NCBI RefSeq assembly: GCF_022808865.1
Contig: NZ_JAKZLB010000001.1
Span: 310,001 to 374,000 of the forward strand
Source: Geothrix oryzisoli
Lineage (GTDB): Bacteria > Acidobacteriota > Holophagae > Holophagales > Holophagaceae
Direction: 5' to 3'
DNA length: 64,000 nucleotides
This document shows positions 54,159-62,697 of this stretch, piece after piece (within the stretch, counting starts at the first letter, position 1; every line of letters starts with the position of its first letter). A program made the translations under genes and the position numbers. Under the pieces are notes generated by a model, which worked only from the letters and a program-made list of their open reading frames with translations, was not told the origin of the DNA and searched no databases.

Positions 54159-55505
54159 ATGGCTGGAAGCAGGTCACATCGCGAGGCGGGGCCCGGCGTC
54201 AGGGCGTTCCTGGAGCGCGCCCTGGTCTGCCTGGGGGCGGTGCTCTTCCTCGGCCTGGGGCTGGGCATGACCGTGCAGAAGGGGGTGTCCCTGCCTTGGA
54301 TCCTGGGGCTCATCGCCACGGTGGTCCTCGTGGTCGTCCTCATGGCCCGGTGGCAGGTGCGGCTGGTGGCGGAGCCCCTGGGGCGCCTCCTGGGTGGATC
54401 CCGGCCCAGCGCCATCGAGGATCTCCCCCGCGCCTGGTCGGCCATGGAGCAGGAGAACCTGGACCTGCGGGAACGCGCGGCCCGGGAAGACCGGCTGCTT
54501 CCCGGCATCATGGCCCGCCTGGAGGAGGGCGTCCTGCTCTTCGGTCCCGGGGGAGGGCTGGAACAGTTCAACCCGGCCGCCCAGCGGCACCTGGGCCTGG
54601 GAGCACCGCTGGGCAAAGGGATGGCGGTGGAGGAGGTGTTCCGTGATCCCGACAGCCCTTCGGCCGTGCAGAAGGCCTATCGCGGCGTGCCCTCGGAGTG
54701 GCGGCTTGTCCGGGCGGGGCGCACGCTCCGGGTCCGCGCCATCCCCTTTGCGCCGCTGGGCAGCGTCTCCGGCGTGCTGTTGACCGTCGACGACGTCACC
54801 AGCCAGGAGGCGCTGGAGACCACCCGCCAGAAGTTCATTTCCAACGTCAGCCATGAGCTGAAGACTCCGGTGACGGCCATCCGCATCGCTGCGGAGAACC
54901 TCAAGGAGGAGGCGCTGCCGGAGCCGGCGCAGGCCGGTGCCCAATCCATCCTCCGGTCCGTGGACCGGCTGGCGATGCTGCTGGGGGACCTCTCCGAGCT
55001 GAGCCGCATCGAGAGCGGCGCGCTGCACCTCGATCCGGTCCGGCTGGATCTCACCGCCTTTCTCGCTTCCGTGGTGGAGGATCAACAGGACCGGCTGGCA
55101 GACGCAGGGGTCCAGCTCGATGTGGACCTGGATGCGCCGGAGGGGACGACGCTGCTGGCCGATCCTCTGCGGCTGAGCCAGGTGCTGGACAACCTTCTGA
55201 CCAATGCCATCAAGTTCAGCCCGACGGGGGGTCGTGTGCGGCTGGGTGTCCACATCTCGGCCCAGGGCCAGCTGTGGGAGGTGGCCGACCAGGGCCCGGG
55301 CGTTCCGGAGGCGGAGCAAGGGCGCATCTTCGAGCGCTTCTACCGCTCCCAGATCGCCAAGGCCAAGCCGGGAACGGGCCTGGGGTTGGCCATCGTGAAG
55401 CACCTCTGCCGCTTGATGGGCGGTGAAGTCACGGTGGAAAGCCGTCCCGGGGAGGGGGCCACGTTCAAGGTGATGCTGCCGCCCCAGCCGGCCGACCGAC
55501 TTTAG
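54159..55505 (+). CDS. phoR: PhoR-like sensor histidine kinase
   Basis: Membrane sensor kinase of 448 residues. It has two membrane helices (about 21-38 and 46-64), a HAMP/PAS-like region (about 110-215, LEEGVLLFGPGGGLEQFN) and the H-box FISNVSHELKTPVTAIR with His232. The ATPase follows (DNLLTNAIKFSP; GQGP-type DQGPGVPEAE; GTGLGLAIVKH). This layout, next to pit and with phoB-pst nearby, supports a phosphate sensor. ATG 54159 is used; GTG 54120 is an alternative. Confidence 0.85.
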   Translation: MAGSRSHREAGPGVRAFLERALVCLGAVLFLGLGLGMTVQKGVSLPWILGLIATVVLVVVLMARWQVRLVAEPLGRLLGGSRPSAIEDLPRAWSAMEQENLDLRERAAREDRLLPGIMARLEEGVLLFGPGGGLEQFNPAAQRHLGLGAPLGKGMAVEEVFRDPDSPSAVQKAYRGVPSEWRLVRAGRTLRVRAIPFAPLGSVSGVLLTVDDVTSQEALETTRQKFISNVSHELKTPVTAIRIAAENLKEEALPEPAQAGAQSILRSVDRLAMLLGDLSELSRIESGALHLDPVRLDLTAFLASVVEDQQDRLADAGVQLDVDLDAPEGTTLLADPLRLSQVLDNLLTNAIKFSPTGGRVRLGVHISAQGQLWEVADQGPGVPEAEQGRIFERFYRSQIAKAKPGTGLGLAIVKHLCRLMGGEVTVESRPGEGATFKVMLPPQPADRL

Positions 55506-55647
55506 GTGCCGTCGCCGACAAGGCGGCTCAACCTTGGGGCGGAACCGGCCCTCTAAGCCGTCGGGAGCATGCCGTCCCATTTCAAACATTGGCGCAAGGC
55601 CCAGAGGGGCGGTACCGTATTTATCAGACTGAACCAAGGGACATCGC

Positions 55648-56634
55648 ATGGAATTAACCAGTGGCGTATTCACGATCTCGCTGGATTTTGAATTGTACTG
55701 GGGCATCCGCGACCTTGTGACGATCGAGCAGTACCGGAAAAACCTTGAGGGTGTCCCCGGTGCAGTCCAAGGGATGCTCGACCTGTTCCGGGACCACGGC
55801 GTCCATGTCACCTGGGCGACCGTCGGGTTTCTTTTCTTCAACGACAAGGCCGACCTGGTCGCCAACTTGCCAGACTCTGAGCCGACCTACGCCCACGAGC
55901 ACCTCTCTCCCTATCCGTACATTCGGGACCATGACCTGGTCGAAACGGCGTTCCATTTTGGTCCGGACCTCATCGCCAGCATTGCAGGCGTCCATGGACA
56001 GGAGATCGGCAGCCACACGCACTCCCACTACTACTGCCTTGAAAAGGGGCAGACGCAGGACCAGTTCGAAGCAGATATCAGGGCCGCCATCCTGGTGGCG
56101 AAGCGGCGGGGGTTCGAGCTGAGGAGTCTTGTGTTTCCCCGGAACATGGAGAATCCAGACTATCTCCCCCTGCTGGCGGAACTGGGCATCCGATGCTATC
56201 GGGGGAACCCGAGCCATTGGATGTACCAACCCACCGATGGGATCCTGAAAAAAACATGGCAGAGGGTCCTGCGCCTCGCCGACGCCTACCTGGATGTGTC
56301 AGGTCCGAGCGCCTATGGCTTCGAGGTGTGCGGGGCTCACCGGCCATATGATTTTCCGGCCAGCCGCTTTCTCAGGCCGAGTTCCAGGCGATGGCCGTGG
56401 CTGGAAGCCCTCCGCCTGCGGCGGATCAAGAGGGCCATGACCTCTGCAGCCAAAAACAATCAGATTTATCACTTGTGGTGGCACCCGCACAATTTTGGTG
56501 CCGATCCCGAGGCCAACCTCGCGTTCCTGCATGAAATCTTGAAGCACTTTGAGGTATTGAAAACATCACATCGCATGCGGTCCTTCAACATGGGTGAGTT
56601 GTGTGACTTGCTTGAGGCCGGCCATGTCGGATGA
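55648..56634 (+). CDS. NodB-type polysaccharide deacetylase family protein
   Basis: A 328-residue cytoplasmic-looking protein with the NodB homology fold. Motif 1 reads SLDFELYWG (Asp13; the usual second Asp is replaced by FE). Motif 2 is GSHTHSH (His123 and His127). FPRNMEN fills motif 3, and WWHPHNFGADPE carries the last histidine. It likely removes acetyl groups from an N-acetyl sugar. Base composition looks poorer in G/C than neighbours, which suggests transfer. Its stop overlaps the formyltransferase start by 11 bases. Confidence 0.78.
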   Translation: MELTSGVFTISLDFELYWGIRDLVTIEQYRKNLEGVPGAVQGMLDLFRDHGVHVTWATVGFLFFNDKADLVANLPDSEPTYAHEHLSPYPYIRDHDLVETAFHFGPDLIASIAGVHGQEIGSHTHSHYYCLEKGQTQDQFEADIRAAILVAKRRGFELRSLVFPRNMENPDYLPLLAELGIRCYRGNPSHWMYQPTDGILKKTWQRVLRLADAYLDVSGPSAYGFEVCGAHRPYDFPASRFLRPSSRRWPWLEALRLRRIKRAMTSAAKNNQIYHLWWHPHNFGADPEANLAFLHEILKHFEVLKTSHRMRSFNMGELCDLLEAGHVG

Positions 56635-57397
56635 ACCACTCCGGGTCGTCATGCTTTGCGGGAATGACCGATCTTCCCGGCTCATGTTCCATGGCTTGAA
56701 AGCTCATGTATCGATCCAGTGCATCATCGTCGAAAGCAGAGTGTCCAACTTGGCCTTGGCCCGGCGGAGGGTGAAGAAACTCGGGTACCGGAGAGTCGCT
56801 GGACAGCTGCTCTTCATCGCCTGCAACAAGGCGATGGCCTATTGTTCCAAGGCGCGCATCCGGCAGATCATCCGGGAATCGGGCATGGAGGACGGGGATT
56901 TCCCGGAGACCCTGGTCATGCACGTGCCGACCATCAACGGCCAGGAGGTCGTGGAGCGGCTGAAGCAGCTGAGCCCCGAATCCGTGGTCGTCAACGGGAC
57001 CCGGATCCTCTCCCGGGAGGTCCTCGCCGCGGTCCCGGTTCCATTCATCAACACACACGTGGGCATGACGCCCAGGTACCGTGGCGTGCATGGTGGCTAC
57101 TGGGCGCTGGCCAATGGCGATCCCGACCACTGCGGAGTGACCGTCCATCTGGTTGACCCGGGCATCGACACCGGAGGCGTCCTCTACCAGGCCACCATCC
57201 ATCCGGACCGCCGGGACAACTTCAACACCCTCCCCGTGCGGCAGCTCTCGGCGGCGATTCCACTCATGAGAGCGGCCCTGGACGATGTGAAGCACCATCG
57301 GATCCAGACGCGGACGGGGGTCCTGCCGTCCGGGCTATGGTCCCACCCCACGCTCTTCCAGTATCTGAAGACCTGGATGGCGCGAGGCGTCCACTAG
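56624..57397 (+). CDS. Formyltransferase-family protein (methionyl-tRNA/GAR formyltransferase fold)
   Basis: A 257-residue protein with a conventional formyltransferase core. The catalytic triad is present: Asn143 and His145 in INTHVGMTPRYRGVHGGYWA and Asp182 in DPGIDTGGVLYQ. The N-terminal 90 residues replace the usual folate-binding fold start with MLCGNDRSSRLMFHGL. It is too short for Fmt, so an N-formyltransferase for an amino sugar is likely. It overlaps the deacetylase gene and ends tail-to-tail with phoB. Confidence 0.75.
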   Translation: MSDEPLRVVMLCGNDRSSRLMFHGLKAHVSIQCIIVESRVSNLALARRRVKKLGYRRVAGQLLFIACNKAMAYCSKARIRQIIRESGMEDGDFPETLVMHVPTINGQEVVERLKQLSPESVVVNGTRILSREVLAAVPVPFINTHVGMTPRYRGVHGGYWALANGDPDHCGVTVHLVDPGIDTGGVLYQATIHPDRRDNFNTLPVRQLSAAIPLMRAALDDVKHHRIQTRTGVLPSGLWSHPTLFQYLKTWMARGVH

Positions 57398-58098
57398 GCC
57401 TCGCTCGGCCCGCCCAGGCGGTAGCCGACGCCCACCACCGTCTCGATCTGTTCCGCGGCCACGGGTCCGATCTTGGCGCGGACCCTCCGCACGTGGGCAT
57501 CAATGGTGCGGCTCTCGCCCAGGTACTCAAGGCCCCAGACCTGCTGGAGGATTTTCTCCCGCGTCAGCACCCGGCGGGGATTGGCCAGGAAGTAGGCCAG
57601 CAATTCGAACTCGCGGCGGGTGAGGTCCACGACTTGCCCATCGACCCGGGCCGTGTGCATGTCGAGGTCGACGCTGATGGGACCGAAGGTCAGCTGGGGG
57701 GCGCGCTCCACGGCCTCCGCGGGCGTGGAGCGGCGCAGGATGGCACGCAGGCGGGCCGCCAGCTCCCGGGTGGAGAAGGGCTTCGAGATGTAGTCGTCGG
57801 CGCCGAGCTCGAGTCCCAGCACCCGGTCGATCTCCTCGCTCCGGGCCGTCACGAGGAGCACGGGGAGACCGCGGTGCGTGGGATGGGCCCGGATGGCCCT
57901 GAGCACGTCCAGGCCGTCCATGTCGGGGAGGCTCAGGTCGAGCAGGGCGGCGTCGAGCCGGAGCCCGGACGTCCCGAGGGCCTGGAGCGCGTCGCGGCCG
58001 GTGCCCACGCTGGTCAGGCTGAAGCCCTCCCGGCGCAGATGCTGTTCGAGACCCAGGCGGATCTCGGTGTCGTCTTCCAGGAGGAGGATGTGGGGCAT
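57394..58098 (-). CDS. phoB: PhoB-like response regulator
   Basis: OmpR/PhoB-class transcription factor of 234 residues. It has the receiver domain (acidic pair LEDD, phospho-acceptor Asp54 in LLDLSLPDMDG, and Lys in YISKPFS) followed by a winged helix (LTRREFELLAYFLANPRRVLTREKIL ... DAHVRRVRAKIG). It is the last gene of the pst operon. Its stop overlaps the formyltransferase stop by four bases on the opposite strand. Confidence 0.88.
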   Translation of the reverse strand: MPHILLLEDDTEIRLGLEQHLRREGFSLTSVGTGRDALQALGTSGLRLDAALLDLSLPDMDGLDVLRAIRAHPTHRGLPVLLVTARSEEIDRVLGLELGADDYISKPFSTRELAARLRAILRRSTPAEAVERAPQLTFGPISVDLDMHTARVDGQVVDLTRREFELLAYFLANPRRVLTREKILQQVWGLEYLGESRTIDAHVRRVRAKIGPVAAEQIETVVGVGYRLGGPSEA

Positions 58099-58112
58099 GG
58101 GTGTCTTCGCCC

Positions 58113-58778
58113 TTATTCTACGGAATCGCCGTGCAGGTAGGTGTGCTTGGCGCTGTGGCCTTCGAGGATGAAGAGGACTTCCTCGGCGATGTTGGTGGCT
58201 TCGTCCGCGATGCGTTCCCAGTTCTTGATGACGAGGATCAGGTGGCTGGCCCGCTCGATGCACAGGGGATCCGCCAGCATGATGCGCAGCAGGTCCCGGT
58301 AGATCTTCCCGTAGAGGGCGTCCACGCTGTCATCGCTCAGGATGACGGCGTGGGCCAGGGCCGCGTCATTGCCCACGAAGGCATCCACCGCACGTCGGAC
58401 CATGCCCCGGGTCTCCGTGCCCAACTGCTCGAGGTCATTCCCGGCCAGGATGGGCGGATGGACCATGGCCACTCGGCGGGCGATGTTGCAGCAGTGGTCG
58501 CCGATGCGCTCGAGTTCGGGGATGATCTTGAGGCTGGAGGCGATGCGGCGCAGGTCGGAGGCCGCCGGGGCGTGGAGGGCCAGGAGGTCGATGCACTGCT
58601 GGTCGAGTCTCAGCTCCCACTCGTCCATGCGGCGGTCGAGCAGGTTCACCTGCTCGGCCTTGGCCGGCGAGGGCTCCGCCAGCGCCTGGATGGTCAGTTC
58701 GATCATCTCCTCGGCCACCCCGGCCATGGCCATGATGCCTTCCCGGAGGGCCTTGAGTTCCGTGTCGAACAGCCGCAT
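58113..58778 (-). CDS. phoU: Phosphate signalling regulator PhoU
   Basis: Negative regulator that links the Pst transporter to PhoR. The 221-residue protein has two PhoU helical repeats with the metal-binding E-R-x-x-D-x-x-x-N pattern: ELERIGDHCCNIARR and NWERIADEATNIAEE. ATG 58778 shares its first base with the pstB stop (TGATG), so the genes are coupled. It lies 14 bases before phoB. Confidence 0.94.
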   Translation of the reverse strand: MRLFDTELKALREGIMAMAGVAEEMIELTIQALAEPSPAKAEQVNLLDRRMDEWELRLDQQCIDLLALHAPAASDLRRIASSLKIIPELERIGDHCCNIARRVAMVHPPILAGNDLEQLGTETRGMVRRAVDAFVGNDAALAHAVILSDDSVDALYGKIYRDLLRIMLADPLCIERASHLILVIKNWERIADEATNIAEEVLFILEGHSAKHTYLHGDSVE

Positions 58779-59560
58779 CAGCCGAACCTCCCCGTGATGT
58801 AGTCTTCCGTCATCTGCACCCTTGGTGTCGTGAAGATGCGTTCCGTCAGGTCCATCTCCACCAGTCTGCCCAGCCAGAAGAAGGCCGTGTAGTCGCTCAC
58901 GCGGGCCGCCTGCTGCATGTTGTGGGTGACGATCACGATGGTGAGGTTCTCCTTCAGGTCGGTGATGAGATCCTCGATCTTGGCGGTGGCGATGGGATCC
59001 AGAGCCGAGCAGGGCTCGTCCATCAGCAGCACCTCGGGGTTCACCGCCAGGGCGCGGGCGATGCAGAGCCGCTGCTGCTGGCCGCCGCTCATTCCGGTGG
59101 CGCTTTCCTTGAGGCGATCCTTCACTTCATCCCAGAGGGCCGCCTTGCGCAGGGCGTCCTCCACGATGCCATCCAGACTCGACCGGTCGGTGACGCCGAA
59201 CAGGCGGGGCCCGAAGGCCACGTTCTCGTAGATGGACTTGGGAAAGGGGTTCGGTTTCTGGAATACCATGCCCACGCGCCGGCGGAGGTCGACTTCGTCG
59301 ATGCCGCCACGGTAGATGTCCACACCGTCGATCAGCATGTCGCCGCTGACGTTCACGGTGCTGGAGACCTCGTGGATGCGGTTGAAGCACTTGAGGAAGG
59401 TGCTCTTGCCACAGCCGCTGGGGCCGATGATGGCCGTGACGCGCTCGGCATGGATGTCCATGGAGAGCCCGTCAAGGACCTTCTTGGTGCCATAGCTGAA
59501 GGCCATGTTGCGGACGGACAGCTTGATGGGCTTGGTTTCGGGGAGGGTCGGGGTGAGCAT
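58778..59560 (-). CDS. pstB: Phosphate ABC transporter ATP-binding protein PstB
   Basis: ATPase of the high-affinity phosphate importer. The 260-residue protein has Walker [10 protein letters not shown] (46-54), the signature [15 protein letters not shown] and Walker [13 protein letters not shown], then the H-loop IVVTHN-type [10 protein letters not shown]. Its ATG is three bases from the boundary of a 269-bp inverted-repeat element, so the only ribosome-binding candidate (ACAGG) lies inside the terminal repeat. Confidence 0.95.
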   Translation of the reverse strand: MLTPTLPETKPIKLSVRNMAFSYGTKKVLDGLSMDIHAERVTAIIGPSGCGKSTFLKCFNRIHEVSSTVNVSGDMLIDGVDIYRGGIDEVDLRRRVGMVFQKPNPFPKSIYENVAFGPRLFGVTDRSSLDGIVEDALRKAALWDEVKDRLKESATGMSGGQQQRLCIARALAVNPEVLLMDEPCSALDPIATAKIEDLITDLKENLTIVIVTHNMQQAARVSDYTAFFWLGRLVEMDLTERIFTTPRVQMTEDYITGRFG

Positions 59561-59563
59561 TTA

Positions 59564-59832
59564 GGGCCTGTTTTCAACATGGGACGCGGCCGCGACGGGT
59601 CCAGCCACGTGATCCAGGAAGGCGGTGGCCGCCGGGCGATGCGGGACATCGTTCAAGGCCACCAACGCACCTGGGCGCGTGGCTGGGCCCGTCCCGGAGG
59701 GCGAGGGGCGGCGCCCGGCGCGATACTGCGTCGAGCTCCTCGTCAATAGTACCGCTATTGTCATCGTCGCTTTCCTTGTCTCGCTTGGGCGGCGCCCCAC
59801 GCGCGGCTCCGTCTCATGTTGAAAAAAGGCCC
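59564..59832. mobile_element. Inverted-repeat element (MITE-like) inside the pst operon
   Basis: The ends 59564-59594 and 59832-59802 match as imperfect inverted repeats over 31 bases (27 identical). Both share GGGCCT-x-TTTTCAACATG. A long internal stem pairs 59594-59609 with 59678-59693 (one G-U pair), enclosing the shorter pair GGTGGCC (59624) and GGCCACC (59657). A second hairpin, CAATAG/CTATTG, lies at 59744-59760. No transposase and no clear target duplication were seen. The right end forms the last codons of pstA (SGLFST). Not coding as far as can be seen. Confidence 0.6.
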
Positions 59833-60710
59833 GAACGGGTCCGTCGTCGGATGGCGCGGTCCACGAGGCGGACCAGCAGATTCAAAGTGAGCAGTACCAG
59901 GATCACCACTGCGGCGGTGCCCGCGGCGATCTCCCGCGCATCGGGCAGGGTGCCGTCCGAGGTGACATACCAGAGGTGCACGGACAGCGTCTCACCAGGC
60001 ACGGTCAGGCGGAAGTCCGGGAAATGGGCGCTGGCATTGGTGCCGGCGGTGAAGACCAGGATGGCGCTTTCGCCGAAGGCCCGGCCCGCGGTGAGCACCA
60101 GGCCCGTCAGGATGCCCGTGGCCGCGTAGGGCAGGGTCACCTTCAGGATGGTCTGGAGCTTGGTGGCGCCCAGGCCGTAGCTGGCCTCCTTCAGCTCCCG
60201 GGGGACGGCCAGCAGGCTGACCTCGGTGACGCGGGTGATGACGGGGATGTTCAGCAGGGCCAGGGTGAGGGCACCGGAGCGGATGGAGAAGCTCCAGCCC
60301 ATGGCCTGCACGAAGACGATCATGCCGAAGAGGGCCAGCACGATGGAGGGGGTGGCCGCGAGGGTTTCGATGCAGAGCCGCAGGAAGTTCAGCATCCGGC
60401 CCTTGCCCGCATATTCGGCCATGTAGACGCCCGCCCCCAGCCCCACCGGCAGCGAAAGCCCTAGGGAGAGGACCACCAGGTAGAGCGAGTTGAAGATCTG
60501 GGGCTTGATGCCGCCGCCGGCATCCAGGGTCTCCGGCATTTTCGTGAGGAAGCCCAGATTCAGGACCGGCCACCCCTGCTTGAGGATGGCGCCCACGAAG
60601 ACGACCAGCACGAGGACGAACAGGATCGCGAGGCCCCAGAGGACACCGCGCATCAGGCGGTCGACGAACTTCGAGGTTCGCGATCGGCGGAAGGTCAGCA
60701 CCGGGGTCAT
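59814..60710 (-). CDS. pstA: Phosphate ABC transporter permease PstA
   Basis: Inner-membrane subunit of the phosphate importer, 298 residues with six membrane helices. It has the permease loop signature (ELKEASYGLGATKLQTI, then GRAFGESAILVF). ATG 60710 overlaps the pstC stop (TGATG). The last six residues, SGLFST, are encoded by the terminal repeat of the adjacent element, so the original C terminus may have been altered. Confidence 0.93.
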   Translation of the reverse strand: MTPVLTFRRSRTSKFVDRLMRGVLWGLAILFVLVLVVFVGAILKQGWPVLNLGFLTKMPETLDAGGGIKPQIFNSLYLVVLSLGLSLPVGLGAGVYMAEYAGKGRMLNFLRLCIETLAATPSIVLALFGMIVFVQAMGWSFSIRSGALTLALLNIPVITRVTEVSLLAVPRELKEASYGLGATKLQTILKVTLPYAATGILTGLVLTAGRAFGESAILVFTAGTNASAHFPDFRLTVPGETLSVHLWYVTSDGTLPDAREIAAGTAAVVILVLLTLNLLVRLVDRAIRRRTRSGLFST

Positions 60711-61756
60711 CACGCCTCCTTGCCGCGGCCCAGCCGCCGGGTGGCCAGGATCAGGACCATGGTCAGCAGGTAGAGCAGGAGACCCATGGCGAAGAGGACG
60801 TTGTTCCAGGGACTGCCCGCCGGGGTGTTGGGCAGCTCCTGCACCAGTTCCGTGGTGAGGGTCGCCGCCGGCGTGAACAGGGCCCGGAGGAAGGGAGCCC
60901 GGTCGGTGGACTCCCGCATGAGGGCCATCCACTGGGGGTTGTTCCCGATGACCATCTGCACGGCCATGGCCTCGCCGATGGCGCGCCCCAGGCCCAGCAC
61001 CGCGGCGGTCAGCAGGCGGGGCCGGGCGGCGGGGATGAGCACATGCCAGATGGCCTGCCAGCGGCTGGAACCCAGGGCCTGGGCGCCCTCATCCAGGCTG
61101 GTCGGCAGGGATTCGAAGGCGTCGGTCGACAGGCTCACGATGGTGGGCACGATCATGACGGCCAGGATCAGGGCGGCCACGGCGAAGCCGGAGGCCGGGG
61201 CCTCCGCGAGCCAGGTGCCGCTGACGAAGGGAAGCACCACCGTGAGCCCGAAGATCCCGTAGACCACGGAAGGGATGCCCACCAGCAGGTCCATCACCTG
61301 GCGCATCAGGTTCCGCATCCAGGTCGGGGCCAGCTTGGCGATGAACACACCGGTGAGGATGCCGGCCGGGGCGGCGATGAGCAGGGCCAGGCCCGTGACA
61401 CCCAGGGAGCCGGCGATGAAGGGCACGATGCCGAAGTGGTCCGAGGAGGGCGCCCAGTCCGTCGACAGAAAGACTTCGGAGAGGCTGAGGGTCCTTCCAG
61501 TGTTGCCCGCCACGGGCCAGAAGGCCGCCAGGCCCCGGGAGGCCAGGAAGAAGAGGATGCCGCCGATGAGGCCGACCACGAGCAGGCTGCAGGCCAGGAA
61601 GGCCAGATGCGCCCATCGGTCGGAGAGCCGGTGGAACCGGCTGTGCTGGAGAACGGGCGCTCCCGTCGCGGCGAAAGGGGGCTCCTGCCCGGCTTCCATG
61701 GGAACGCCGCCTCCGGTGGGGGCGGCGGTGAGGGCGGCTTCTGGCGCATCGGGCAT
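60710..61756 (-). CDS. pstC: Phosphate ABC transporter permease PstC
   Basis: Second permease subunit, 348 residues from ATG 61756. A cytoplasmic N-terminal tail of about 50 residues precedes six membrane helices (LAFLACSLLVVGLIGGILFF first). The transport loop reads SLDEGAQALGSSRWQAI, then GRAIGEAMAVQMV. An ATG at 61825 in frame overlaps the pstS stop, but a hairpin at 61776-61802 lies between the two, so the later start is preferred. Confidence 0.88.
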   Translation of the reverse strand: MPDAPEAALTAAPTGGGVPMEAGQEPPFAATGAPVLQHSRFHRLSDRWAHLAFLACSLLVVGLIGGILFFLASRGLAAFWPVAGNTGRTLSLSEVFLSTDWAPSSDHFGIVPFIAGSLGVTGLALLIAAPAGILTGVFIAKLAPTWMRNLMRQVMDLLVGIPSVVYGIFGLTVVLPFVSGTWLAEAPASGFAVAALILAVMIVPTIVSLSTDAFESLPTSLDEGAQALGSSRWQAIWHVLIPAARPRLLTAAVLGLGRAIGEAMAVQMVIGNNPQWMALMRESTDRAPFLRALFTPAATLTTELVQELPNTPAGSPWNNVLFAMGLLLYLLTMVLILATRRLGRGKEA

Positions 61757-61775
61757 GGGTCCGGCTTTCCGCAAA

Positions 61776-61802
61776 CCACCCAGCGGTAGGCCCGCTGGGT
61801 GG
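61776..61802. terminator. Hairpin between pstS and pstC
   Basis: CCACCCAGCGG at 61776-61786 pairs perfectly with CCGCTGGGTGG at 61792-61802 around a five-base loop. It could stabilise the upstream pstS message or attenuate downstream transcription, as intergenic stem-loops do in other pst operons. No T-tract follows. Confidence 0.65.
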
Positions 61803-61824
61803 GGAAGGGTGGATCCGATAGGCA

Positions 61825-62670
61825 TTAAAGCTTGGTCTTGAGGGACTTGACGTAGTCCACAGGCAGGTAGCCGGCCTTGAGGACGTTCTGCTGGAACTCA
61901 TGGCTGAGGATGAAGGCCAGGAAGCCGTCCACGGTCTGCTTCACCTTGGGATCGCTGAGCTTGGCCGGGTTGGTGTAGGCGTGGCCGAAGGAGAAGACCG
62001 GGTACTTGCCGGACTTCACGGCCTCGTTGGAACAGGCGACGCCGTTGTAGGCGATGCCGGCGACGCGGGCCTTGTTCTTCTCGAGGTGCTCCAGCTCCAC
62101 GAAGGAGATGGCGCCAGGGGTGGTGGCGACCGCGGTGACCACGGCCCCCGTGGAATCCTGGATCAGGACGTTCTTGCTGAAGTCCTGGTCGTGCAGGATC
62201 ACCTTCTTCTGGACAGCGCGGGTGCCCGACGACTCGGGGCGGATCACGCGGACGATCTTCTGATCCTTGCCGCCGACTTCCTTCCAGTTGTTGATCTTGC
62301 CCGTGAAGACCTGCTCGGCCTGCTGGGCGGTGAGGTTGCCCACGCCGACGCCCGGGTGGGCGATGAGGGTGAAGGGCTGGACCACGATGTTGTAGTTCTT
62401 CACGCCGGCCTTGTCCTGATCGGGGGTGGCATAGACATCGGAGATGCCGATGTGGCAGCCGCCGCTGGTCACCTGGTTCAGGCCGGTCATCGACCCGCCA
62501 CCGCTCACCGCGATCTGGACGCCGGGGTGGGCCTTCATGTAGTCATCGGCCGCCTTCTTGACGATGGGCCCCAGGGCGGTGGAACCCATGACGGTGACGG
62601 TCTGGGCCTGGGCTGCCCCGGTCACGAGCAAGCCCGCCAGGATGGTCTGGGCCAGGAATCGGATCTTCAT
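61825..62670 (-). CDS. pstS: Phosphate-binding protein PstS
   Basis: Periplasmic phosphate receptor of the Pst importer, 281 residues. The signal peptide (FLAQTILAGLLVTGAAQAQ) lacks a lipobox cysteine, so the protein should be soluble. The core has the phosphate-binding GSTALGPI, GGGSMTGLNQV, RPESSGTRAV and FVELEHLEKNKARVAG. GGAGA lies six bases before ATG 62670. It is first in the operon, with a candidate Pho box upstream. Confidence 0.93.
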   Translation of the reverse strand: MKIRFLAQTILAGLLVTGAAQAQTVTVMGSTALGPIVKKAADDYMKAHPGVQIAVSGGGSMTGLNQVTSGGCHIGISDVYATPDQDKAGVKNYNIVVQPFTLIAHPGVGVGNLTAQQAEQVFTGKINNWKEVGGKDQKIVRVIRPESSGTRAVQKKVILHDQDFSKNVLIQDSTGAVVTAVATTPGAISFVELEHLEKNKARVAGIAYNGVACSNEAVKSGKYPVFSFGHAYTNPAKLSDPKVKQTVDGFLAFILSHEFQQNVLKAGYLPVDYVKSLKTKL

Positions 62671-62697
62671 GGGTATCTCCCTCAGATGCTTCCCATC

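Noticed and set aside
59561-59800. A 79-codon ORF spanning the inverted-repeat element on the minus strand
   Set aside because: No ribosome-binding site, Arg/Pro/Ala-rich composition, and the DNA is dominated by self-complementary stems. A coding role is not supported.
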